Source: Oscillospiraceae bacterium
GTDB lineage: Bacteria; Bacillota; Clostridia; Oscillospirales; Ruminococcaceae
DNA: 61,453 bases
Assembly (NCBI GenBank): GCA_017460835.1
Contig: JAFUAD010000054.1
Location: 1-61,453 of the forward strand
Direction: 5' to 3'
Both the position numbers and the translations under genes were made by a program. Position 1 is the first letter of the stretch. Each line of letters starts with the position of its first letter. The notes beneath the pieces were generated by a model. It did not search any database. It was not told the origin of the DNA and saw nothing but the letters and a program-made list of their open reading frames with translations. Below, one piece after another: positions 50,563 through 56,142 of the stretch.

Positions 50563-50645
50563 TGTGTCATGATCATCTTGGCAAGGCGGGCATTGGGGCG
50601 GGCGATCTTTACGGGATATTGCAGCGCCTTTTCATACTGAAACAT
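50532..50645 (-). CDS. cotJC: CotJC, 5' part of the split gene
   Basis: The minus strand from ATG 50645 reads MFQYEKALQYPVKIARPNARLAKMIMTQLGG and then runs into element sequence (LKAKKI, stop at 50532). The first 31 residues are the typical CotJC/Mn-catalase start (Y-E-K-x-L-Q-Y-P-V-K-I). The remainder lies 12.6 kb away at 37,396-37,954. The ATG directly follows the cotJB stop (TGAATG), the normal cotJB-cotJC junction. Only 31 native codons are present, so no working CotJC can be made without excision. Confidence 0.92.
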   Translation of the reverse strand: MFQYEKALQYPVKIARPNARLAKMIMTQLGGLKAKKI

Positions 50646-50933
50646 TCAGTTCGCCTCCTTTTCCCACGGCCACGGCGTATTGCTCCACGCAGGCCAGCCG
50701 TCCTCCGTGCCGATCTGTGTCATAGTCAGTGCGCCGAAGCGTTCCGCAAAGGCATCCGCGTATTTTTTATATGCACAGCCGTGCTCCGTGAACCGTTCGA
50801 GCGCCTCCGCATCAGTGGGATGCGTGTCGAGATACAGAGCGAGGTCGCGCATCGCGAATGCATGGGACTGCACCTTATTCAGGAGCTCAGCCCTTCCCAT
50901 CGAATCCAAAGACTGCAACGGTGTCTCCGCCAT
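50646..50933 (-). CDS. cotJB: Spore coat protein CotJB
   Basis: A 95-residue protein of the CotJB family: ELLNKVQSHAFAMRDLALYLDTHPTDAEALERFTEHGCAYKKYADAFAERFGALT, with the diagnostic LALYLDTHP, and Trp-rich C-terminus (GWPAWSNTPWPWEKE). Bacillus CotJB is part of the inner spore coat complex with CotJA and CotJC and is made in the mother cell. Start 50933 is chosen because AAAGGAGG lies eight bases upstream; this overlaps the cotJA end by 47 bp. Confidence 0.9.
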   Translation of the reverse strand: MAETPLQSLDSMGRAELLNKVQSHAFAMRDLALYLDTHPTDAEALERFTEHGCAYKKYADAFAERFGALTMTQIGTEDGWPAWSNTPWPWEKEAN

Positions 50934-51120
50934 TGTCAGTGCCTCCTTTCCCCATAGCAAACGGTTTTACAAGCGACGGAAAAACGGTTCCCGCCTGCAG
51001 CGCCTCGGAAGCAGGCATCGGATCCTCCCAGCACTGATACGGCACATAGGCCATCGCAAGCGAAAGCTGCGCCGGAAACACGCCGCTCGGTGCTGCCGGT
51101 GTTGTCATATCCTGTATCAT
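50887..51120 (-). CDS. cotJA: Spore coat protein CotJA
   Basis: A 77-residue protein whose core LSLAMAYVPYQCWEDPMPASEALQAGTVFPSLVKPF is the CotJA signature. A short tail (GKGGTDNGGDTVAVFGFDGKG) extends past the usual end and overlaps cotJB. Start 51120 has AAAGGAG eight bases before; the frame opens earlier to 51198 without a ribosome-binding site. It is the first gene of cotJABC. Bacillus cotJ is sigma-E dependent; I could not identify a clear sigma-E promoter here. Confidence 0.9.
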   Translation of the reverse strand: MIQDMTTPAAPSGVFPAQLSLAMAYVPYQCWEDPMPASEALQAGTVFPSLVKPFAMGKGGTDNGGDTVAVFGFDGKG

Positions 51121-51145
51121 ACCTTTTCTCCTTTCATCCGGATTT

Positions 51146-51163
51146 GTGCATGCGGTCATGCAC
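51146..51163. repeat. Inverted repeat upstream of cotJA
   Basis: GTGCATG-CGGT-CATGCAC, perfect 7-bp arms 26 bp before the cotJA start. It is a possible operator or leader hairpin for the cotJ operon. Confidence 0.5.
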
Positions 51164-51269
51164 AGTACAGCATATGCAGCGCCGGCAGGATTCGACACAA
51201 ACCGGGAAAAGAAAATCGCCCGGACGCAGATTCAGAACCTGCCGCCGGGCACAGAATGCACATAGCGGA

Positions 51270-52013
51270 TCATTTGCTCCGCTTTTTCTCAGATTCCAGC
51301 CGCTTTGCAGCGCGCTGCTGGAGCTTTTTGCAGTATTCCTCCAGCAGCTCCGTAAAGGGGCGGTCAGTTTTCAGCGATAAAAAGAATTTTGGCTTTCGCT
51401 GCTGCAAATGATAATTGATCTCCTCGCGGAGCGCCTCAAGCCGGATGACAATTTTGTGTTCGTCGGCATATTTCCGCATTTTCCGCATGAGCTGCGCAGA
51501 GTATGCAAAATCAATCACCAGAATGCCGTAAAAGAACCCGATCGCAAAGGAAAACGCAAGATTCTGCGAGAGCCACCTCAGCGCATCAAGAATGGACGGA
51601 TGCACAAAGAAATAATACAGCGCGCTGAGCACCATCCAGTAAAAGGAATACTGCGGGCAAATGATTCCCTGAATATTACCGAAGCATTTGGTATAGTCCC
51701 AGAGCCGGACATGCTCGACGGTCAGCATCACCTTGCCGACGGTAAATTCCAGCGCCGTGATCGCCGCGGCCATGAGCAGGAACAGGACAATCTTTTTCGC
51801 TCTGTCAGGGAAGGCGGAGAGCCTCGGCTCAATGTCTGCGAGAAGATACAGAATACAGAGGGAGAAGCCGTACAGCGGCAGCCAGGGGCCTGTCAGGAAG
51901 CCGGGATTCACCCAGTGCTTCTGCGAAACAAAGCGGCGGTATATTACCTCGATGCCCCAGCCGGTCACGCTGCCGACAGAGAACAAAAAGGTCAGAATCA
52001 GAAAGCTGTTCAC
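51270..52013 (-). CDS. CmpB-type putative ABC-transporter membrane protein
   Basis: A 247-residue integral membrane protein with about five to six helices. The pattern FLFSVGSVTGWGIEVIYRRFVSQKHWVNPGFLTGPWLPLYGFSLCILYLL, followed by EFTVGKVMLTVEHVRLWDYTKCFGNIQGIICPQYSFYWMVLSALYYFF, is that of the ABC_trans_CmpB family (conserved G-x-x-x-E near the first helix, N-x-G-F-L-x-G-P, W-D-Y and G-I-I-C-P). The charged C-terminus is cytoplasmic. Substrate unknown. No ATPase gene is adjacent, which is usual for this family. Confidence 0.8.
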   Translation of the reverse strand: MNSFLILTFLFSVGSVTGWGIEVIYRRFVSQKHWVNPGFLTGPWLPLYGFSLCILYLLADIEPRLSAFPDRAKKIVLFLLMAAAITALEFTVGKVMLTVEHVRLWDYTKCFGNIQGIICPQYSFYWMVLSALYYFFVHPSILDALRWLSQNLAFSFAIGFFYGILVIDFAYSAQLMRKMRKYADEHKIVIRLEALREEINYHLQQRKPKFFLSLKTDRPFTELLEEYCKKLQQRAAKRLESEKKRSK

Positions 52014-52131
52014 GGTACAAATCCCCTCCCCTCTTTTTCATTTTACCGTGAAGATTGCCCCCGTGTCAATATGCAAAAGTACGCAAATGTACAAAAGCGG
52101 CACTGAAAGGCTCAGTGCCGCTTTGCCGTGA

Positions 52132-52401
52132 TTACCGCATATTCACCGTCAGGCGATCGGGGTTCTCCCGTTCCGCCCGCGCGATCATGTTGATCGCTGC
52201 CCTGCCGTAGCTGCCGAGATTGTCGATCAGGCTTTGCATGTGATTGAGATTCAGCGTTGTTTTCTCATTCATCGTCGTCAGGCAGTCATAGAGCGCATCC
52301 AGATTCGCGCCGTAATAGCCCGGCAGGCGGAGCTTGGATGAGAATGCCCTGTGAAACTCCGAACGGTCGTGAATTGCTGCACAGTCAATTGTAATTTGCA
52401 T
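52132..52401 (-). CDS. Barstar-family ribonuclease inhibitor
   Basis: An 89-residue barstar: MQITIDCAAIHDRSEFHRAFSSKLRLPGYYGANLDALYDCLTTMN has the Tyr-Tyr-Gly-x-Asn-x-Asp-Ala-Leu-x-Asp-x-Leu core that binds the RNase active site. It lies three bases after the barnase-like gene, so toxin and inhibitor are made together. It would protect the cytoplasm from RNase that fails to be exported. Confidence 0.92.
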   Translation of the reverse strand: MQITIDCAAIHDRSEFHRAFSSKLRLPGYYGANLDALYDCLTTMNEKTTLNLNHMQSLIDNLGSYGRAAINMIARAERENPDRLTVNMR

Positions 52402-52404
52402 CGC

Positions 52405-53046
52405 TTATTCCTCCCCATATAATAATTCAAATGTACTGTAATGATCCTCCGTGTAATAAATCAGCCCGTCATTGGAGTAGACGATCCGCTTTGCGCCGCG
52501 GCTCTTTTTCCCGAGGGTATCAATATCGCACTCGTGATACTCTCTGCCCGGCGCCTCCGGCAGCGCGCCCTCATAATTTCCGAAGTAGCTTCCCCCGATG
52601 CAGCAGCCCGGCGCATACGGTTCGAGGGAGCCGCCGCTCCAGCCGAGCGACTGCGCTTCCTTTTTGGTAATGAAATTCTGCGGAAGCTCGCCGTAGGTAT
52701 AGAGATACAGCGCGACGTCATCCTTTGTCGTATAGGTTCCGTCGCGGTCGAGCCGCCCCTCCGTGACGACCGGCTCTGTCTCGGTCCATGCATCCGTTTC
52801 GGTCAGGTAGGTTGTCTGCTCCGTCGCAGCAGTCGTGGCTTCCGCAGCGGTTGAGACCGTTGTATCATCCGGCTGAATGGTGCCCGCGGTCATGATCGGC
52901 AGCGTACCCGAGGGCTGTGTGAGCTCTGAAAAGCTATCGGAGGAGAGCTCCGCGGCGGAATTCTGATTCTTATTTTTCTTCTTTCCGCAGCCGCTCAGCG
53001 TTACGGCAATACAGCCGGAAAGCAGCAGCGCGATGAGCTTTCGCAT
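52405..53046 (-). CDS. Secreted lipoprotein with barnase-like ribonuclease domain
   Basis: A 213-residue protein. A lipobox-type signal peptide (MRKLIALLLSGCIAVTLSGC) and Thr/Glu-rich linker (to about 100) precede a microbial RNase domain. LYLYTYGELPQNFITKKEAQSLGW matches barnase DYLQTYHKLPDNYITKSEAQ. Then come APGCCIGGSYFGNYEGALPEAPGREYHECDID (catalytic Glu about 172), GAKRIVYSNDGLIYYTEDHYSTF (Arg about 187, His about 202). All three catalytic residues are present. The start is the third ATG of a run, 53046, best spaced from GAGG. Barstar follows. Membrane anchoring of a barnase is uncommon. Confidence 0.9.
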   Translation of the reverse strand: MRKLIALLLSGCIAVTLSGCGKKKNKNQNSAAELSSDSFSELTQPSGTLPIMTAGTIQPDDTTVSTAAEATTAATEQTTYLTETDAWTETEPVVTEGRLDRDGTYTTKDDVALYLYTYGELPQNFITKKEAQSLGWSGGSLEPYAPGCCIGGSYFGNYEGALPEAPGREYHECDIDTLGKKSRGAKRIVYSNDGLIYYTEDHYSTFELLYGEE

Positions 53047-53203
53047 CATCATCACCTCATTTATCGGTTATTTCGACAAAAATCATGCCGGTATCTGATA
53101 CAATACAGATACTTTTATCTATTATAGCATAAAAAACAAAAAATGTAAAGACCTCAAATCAAATATTCAAATCGTCTTTTCGGATTTGATGCCGATTTTT
53201 GGG

Positions 53204-53234
53204 ATAAAAAAAGCACTCGCATAATGCAAGTGCT
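53204..53234 (-). terminator. Intrinsic terminator of the tRNA transcript (distal)
   Basis: AGCACT and GCAT (53212-53222) pair with ATGC and AGTGCT (53224-53234). On the minus strand a T7 run follows. Confidence 0.75.
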
Positions 53235-53361
53235 CGGGCTGTCCATAAACTTCAATCCTTTTTAGAGAATAGTGAAAAGTGAAAAGTGAATCGTGAATAG
53301 TACAGAAACGCCCTGTCAGATACTATAAACCATTCACAATTCACTCTTCAATATAAACTGA

Positions 53362-53385
53362 GCCCCTTAACGACAGTTAAGGGGC
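53362..53385 (-). terminator. Hairpin directly after tRNA-Tyr
   Basis: A perfect 10-bp stem, GCCCCTTAAC (53362-53371) with GTTAAGGGGC (53376-53385). The minus strand continues TCAGTTTATAT. Confidence 0.7.
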
Positions 53386-53390
53386 GTTTC

Positions 53391-53476
53391 TGGTGGGAGA
53401 GGGTGGATTCGAACCACCGAAGTTAAAGAACAACAGATTTACAGTCTGCCCCCTTTGGCCACTCGGGAACTCTCCC
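53391..53476 (-). tRNA. tRNA-Tyr (anticodon GTA)
   Basis: Minus-strand cloverleaf of 86 nt with encoded CCA. The acceptor stem begins GGGAGAG, the anticodon loop is CTGTAAA (GTA), there is a long variable arm as in class II tRNAs, and the T-loop is GGTTCGAATCC. Confidence 0.95.
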
Positions 53477-53489
53477 ATATATGAAATTG

Positions 53490-53565
53490 TGGAGCTGGTG
53501 GACGGACTTGAACCCCCGACCTGCTGATTACAAATCAGCTGCTCTACCAACTGAGCTACACCAGC
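53490..53565 (-). tRNA. tRNA-Thr (anticodon TGT)
   Basis: Minus-strand cloverleaf of 76 nt with encoded CCA. The acceptor is GCTGGTG/CACCAGC, D-arm AGCTCAGTTGGTAGAGC, anticodon stem GCTGA/TCAGC with loop TTTGTAA (TGT), and T-loop GGTTCAAGTCC. It lies 13 bp ahead of tRNA-Tyr in one transcript. Confidence 0.96.
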
Positions 53566-53597
53566 AATTGCCTGAACTTCCGTGAACCAGCTTGTTT

Positions 53598-53626
53598 ATT
53601 ATACCACAGGCGCATACAAAAGTCAA
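53598..53626 (-). promoter_or_regulatory. Promoter of the tRNA-Thr/tRNA-Tyr transcript
   Basis: On the minus strand TTGACT (53626-53621) and TATAAT (53603-53598) are spaced by 17 bp, 32 nt before tRNA-Thr. Confidence 0.85.
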
Positions 53627-53689
53627 GCATTTTTTTGGAAAAGTGCGTTTTTTGTCATTTTGCACAAAAGCAGCCCGCATTTTTGAAAT

Positions 53690-53720
53690 GCCGCTTGCTG
53701 TATAATTCCCGGAAAGCGGC
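53690..53720 (+). promoter_or_regulatory. Possible promoter and inverted repeat before spoVAD
   Basis: TATAAT at 53701-53706 lies between the arms of a 7-bp inverted repeat, GCCGCTT (53690-53696) and AAGCGGC (53714-53720). A matching -35 was not found. A forespore (sigma-G) promoter is expected for spoVA genes, but its consensus is not clear here. Confidence 0.4.
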
Positions 53721-53757
53721 ACATACTATGTTCGATCTGAAAAAAGGAGATGCTGAC

Positions 53758-54246
53758 ATGACTGAATGTGAAAGTCTGATTCAACTGCCGAATCCGCCCT
53801 CTGTGCTTGCATGGAGCAGCACCGTCGGGAAAAAGGAGGGCGAGGGGCCGCTGCGCGAATGCTTTGACGCCATCGAGCAGGACAGCTACTTCGGGCAGAG
53901 CACATGGGAGGCTGCGGAGAGCGAATTGCAGCGGCAGACCGTCCGGCGGCTGCTCGAAAAATCCCATTGCACCGAGCACGATGTCGGCTGCCTGTTCGCG
54001 GGCGATCTCATCAACCAGTGTACCAGCTCTACCTACGCACTGCGGCATTTCGACACGCCCTATCTCGGTATTTTCGGCGCCTGCTCGACCTTTGCGGAGG
54101 GGCTGCTGCTCGGCGCGTGCATGGTTTCGGGCATGGGAATGCAGCGCTGTGCCGTTCTGACCTCCTCGCATTTTTCGAGTGCGGAGCGGCAGTTCCGGTT
54201 CCCGCTGTCATACGGCGGACAGCGCATGTTGAGTGCGTGGTATTGA
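53758..54246 (+). CDS. spoVAD: SpoVAD, 5' part of a split gene
   Basis: SpoVAD is a thiolase-fold protein that binds dipicolinic acid and takes it into the forespore. This frame encodes about the first 155 of roughly 335 residues: GEGPLRECFDAIEQDSYFGQSTWEAAESELQRQTV, VGCLFAGDLINQCTSSTYALRHFDTPYLGIFGACSTFAEGLLLGA, VLTSSHFSSAERQFRFPLSYGGQR. The family continues Pro-Pro-Thr-Ala, but here it turns into MLSAWY and stops. The break coincides with the palindromic repeat and recombinase-bearing DNA. Start 53758 follows AAAGGAGA. No other part of SpoVAD lies in the window, so the 3' half is expected beyond 61,453. Confidence 0.9.
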   Translation: MTECESLIQLPNPPSVLAWSSTVGKKEGEGPLRECFDAIEQDSYFGQSTWEAAESELQRQTVRRLLEKSHCTEHDVGCLFAGDLINQCTSSTYALRHFDTPYLGIFGACSTFAEGLLLGACMVSGMGMQRCAVLTSSHFSSAERQFRFPLSYGGQRMLSAWY

Positions 54247-54320
54247 TGTCAAGGGGTAAAGACTGAAAAATCCCGATTCTACGGCGATTTTCAGACTGAC
54301 AACAAAACTGCACACTCAAC
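54228..54320. repeat. 93-bp imperfect palindrome at the spoVAD junction
   Basis: A 24-bp arm starting GTTGAGTGCG and ending GATGTCA (54228-54251) is repeated inverted at 54297-54320 (TGACAACA...CACTCAAC). An inner pair, CTGAAAAATC / GATTTTCAG, extends the stem. The same arm motif recurs inside the longer repeats at 54351-54535 and 55375-55560. Confidence 0.75.
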
Positions 54321-54350
54321 TCTGGTTGTTTTTTTGCTGTATCTGGGAAA

Positions 54351-54535
54351 ACATCTACGCACTAAAATCGCCTGACAACATTTCTGCACACTGAAGTTCG
54401 TGCGTCGATATGATAACATTGCTTCGAGAGTGCGTCAAAATGTTGTCAGAGATTGAAAAGTGCGTAGAATCGCAGAAAATGGACTTATCAAATGCTGCGA
54501 TTGAGATATAAGGTTGAGTGCGTGGAAATGTTGTC
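54351..54535. repeat. 185-bp palindromic repeat, copy 1
   Basis: Nearly identical to 55375-55560. Internally symmetric: CTACGCACT (54355-54363) against AGTGCGTAG (54459-54467), and TGACAACATTT (54373-54383) against AAATGTTGTCA (54438-54448). It ends with another GTTGAGTGCGTGG...TGTTGTC unit at 54513-54535. It fills most of the 387-base gap between spoVAD and the LRR gene. Confidence 0.85.
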
Positions 54536-54633
54536 ATATTCCGCTGAATTGCCGTTGAAGCAGAAAGTCGGGAATCAGAAACAATCATAATAAATAATAA
54601 GTATAACAGCAGACACAAGGGGGGCGTGAATAT

Positions 54634-55329
54634 ATGCAGACAGAATTTGAAATCAAAAACGGTGTACTGAAAGCCTATCACGGAAAAGGCGGCGATATCG
54701 TCATTCCGGAAGGAGTCACAAGCATCCGCTATAAGGTCTTTTATAATCGGAAGTCTATCACATCTGTGAAGCTGCCCGAAGGTCTCATCGAAATCGGGGA
54801 CGGCGCTTTTGAGGGCTGCACTGCACTCACGCAGGTTTCTGTGCCGGACAGCCTGCAAAACATCGGGCAGAACGCTTTTTCTCATTGTGAGGCACTGACT
54901 GTCTTCCGGTTTCCGAACAGTCTTCGGGAGATGAAAAGCGGTGCTTTTCAGTCGTGTACTGCTTTGGAAAGCGTTTCGCTGCCCGGAAGTCTGCATACAA
55001 TATATCCGCAGGTGTTCCTGTACTGCTTTGCACTGAAAACTGTACAGATTGCTGACGGTGTCACAGAAATAGCCGAGGCAGCCTTTGCACGTTCCGGCAT
55101 ACAGAAGGCTGTCATTCCGGATACTGTGCGAATCATCGCAAAATCCGCTTTTGCTGACTGCAGCAGTCTGACCGACGTCAGACTCCCAAGATTTGCACAA
55201 ATTGCACGTACTCATGATGAGGAGCAGTTGATTGACCATCCGCAGCAGCAAGGTTATATTAAGGAAACTGTGCGCATACCCGGTGCCTTTTTTAATACAC
55301 CGTTTGGGAAAGAAAATGGTATGGAGTAA
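54634..55329 (+). CDS. BspA-type leucine-rich-repeat protein
   Basis: A 231-residue protein of LRR_5 repeats: ILIPEGVTSIRYKVFYNRKSITSVKLPEGLIEIGDGAFEGCTALTQVSVPDSLQNIGQNAFSHCEAL and so on is represented from about residue 22, with six to seven repeats of about 23 residues, each with Gly/Ala-Phe-x-x-Cys. It has no signal peptide, unusual for BspA proteins, so it is probably cytoplasmic or injected by other means. It sits between the two 185-bp repeats like a cassette. GGGGGCG precedes its ATG. Confidence 0.8.
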   Translation: MQTEFEIKNGVLKAYHGKGGDIVIPEGVTSIRYKVFYNRKSITSVKLPEGLIEIGDGAFEGCTALTQVSVPDSLQNIGQNAFSHCEALTVFRFPNSLREMKSGAFQSCTALESVSLPGSLHTIYPQVFLYCFALKTVQIADGVTEIAEAAFARSGIQKAVIPDTVRIIAKSAFADCSSLTDVRLPRFAQIARTHDEEQLIDHPQQQGYIKETVRIPGAFFNTPFGKENGME

Positions 55330-55374
55330 AAGACAATCCGCACCGCTGAATCAATGATGCGGAATGCTGGAACG

Positions 55375-55560
55375 ACATCTACGCACTGAAAACGCCTGAC
55401 AACAATTCTGCACACTGAAGTTAGTGCGTCGATATGATAACAAGACTTCGAGAGTGCGTCAAAATGATGTCAGGGGTTGAAAAGTGCGTAGAATCGCAGA
55501 AAACAGGACATATCAAATGCTGCGATTGAGATGTAGGGTTGCGTGCGTGGAAATGTTGTC
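55375..55560. repeat. 185-bp palindromic repeat, copy 2
   Basis: Second copy of the repeat at 54351-54535, one base longer. It shares the CTACGCACT, CTGCACACTGAAGTT, GTGCGTCGATATGATAACA and AAAAGTGCGTAGAATCGCAG blocks, and ends GTGCGTGGAAATGTTGTC. It precedes the next small gene by 51 bp. Confidence 0.85.
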
Positions 55561-55611
55561 GCACATCGCAAGATTACAATTGATACAGGCGGACAGAAAG
55601 GAGATGCTAGT

Positions 55612-56061
55612 ATGATTCTGAAGTGGACTGCTGCATGGTACGAACTGGATCAGACAATTGTTGTCGGAGACAAAGCATGGTTCTACCTGCCGAGTGATGA
55701 AAATAAGCATTTCTTTTTCAGTGACCTTTATCAGAGCGATTCTTTTATACGAAAAAGGATGGAAATCATGCGAATCACACATCCGGTACTTGGTAATGTC
55801 AACGGCATTGTGACAATCGGGCTGGATTATACTTTTTATCTGGCTGATGGTACGGTGCTTGAAGTCAATGCGGAGGAATATCCGGGGCAGATTTATGATT
55901 CTTCTGTTGTGATACATGACTGGACGTTTGATGTGGAGGTCAATGTTCTTGATGAAACAGATTTGCCGGAACATGATAAAAAAGAATCGTTGAAGGATGC
56001 AGTCAGTCGATACAAGGTGCTGTTGGGAATCACAGAAGCACCGTGGGAGCGTTATGTCTGA
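55612..56061 (+). CDS. Hypothetical protein in the repeat-flanked region
   Basis: A 149-residue soluble protein, MILKWTAAWYELDQTIVVGDKAWFYLPSDENKHFFFSDLYQSDSFIRKRMEIMRITHPVLGNVNGIVTIGLDY. Acidic and aromatic-rich, with no recognised motif. Lower GC than the core genes suggests foreign origin. Start 55612 follows AAAGGAGA. It follows repeat copy 2 directly and shares its terminator with the recombinase cluster on the other strand. Confidence 0.6.
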   Translation: MILKWTAAWYELDQTIVVGDKAWFYLPSDENKHFFFSDLYQSDSFIRKRMEIMRITHPVLGNVNGIVTIGLDYTFYLADGTVLEVNAEEYPGQIYDSSVVIHDWTFDVEVNVLDETDLPEHDKKESLKDAVSRYKVLLGITEAPWERYV

Positions 56062-56070
56062 AAACAAAAA

Positions 56071-56122
56071 ATCCCCCTCACCAAGCAAGGAGTATCTCTA
56101 CTTCCTGCCTGATGAGGGGGAT
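56071..56122. terminator. Bidirectional terminator
   Basis: ATCCCCCTCA (56071-56080) pairs with TGAGGGGGAT (56113-56122), with imperfect inner pairing. On the minus strand GATTTTTTGTTTT follows, ending the recombinase operon. Confidence 0.8.
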
Positions 56123-56142
56123 CATATCATTATATTCTATTT

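Larger units (their letters stand above)
53056..53390. other. Intergenic region downstream of tRNA genes
   Basis: No protein gene is seen in these 335 bases. They hold two minus-strand hairpins for the tRNA transcript and low-complexity AGTGAAAAGTGAA repeats near 53271-53300. Confidence 0.6.

Noticed and set aside
51120-51200. Sigma-E promoter for cotJA from GCATATG on the minus strand
   Set aside because: The -35-like element is present, but no CATACAAT-like -10 lies at 13-15 bp; not reported as a feature.
53391-53565. tRNA genes as the attachment site of one of the elements
   Set aside because: Both tRNAs are complete, and no partial duplicate of their 3' ends was found at either element boundary; the boundaries lie in cotJC and spoVAD.
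54228-54320. Resemblance of the palindrome ends (GTTGAGT ... ACTCAAC) to integron attC boxes
   Set aside because: In attC the order is RYYYAAC first and GTTRRRY last; here it is reversed, and no integron-type tyrosine recombinase is seen. The nearby recombinases are serine enzymes.
54355-55560. CRISPR array or iteron origin from the repeated GTGCGT blocks
   Set aside because: Units are inverted as well as direct, spacing is irregular, only two large copies exist, and no cas, rep or partition gene is nearby.
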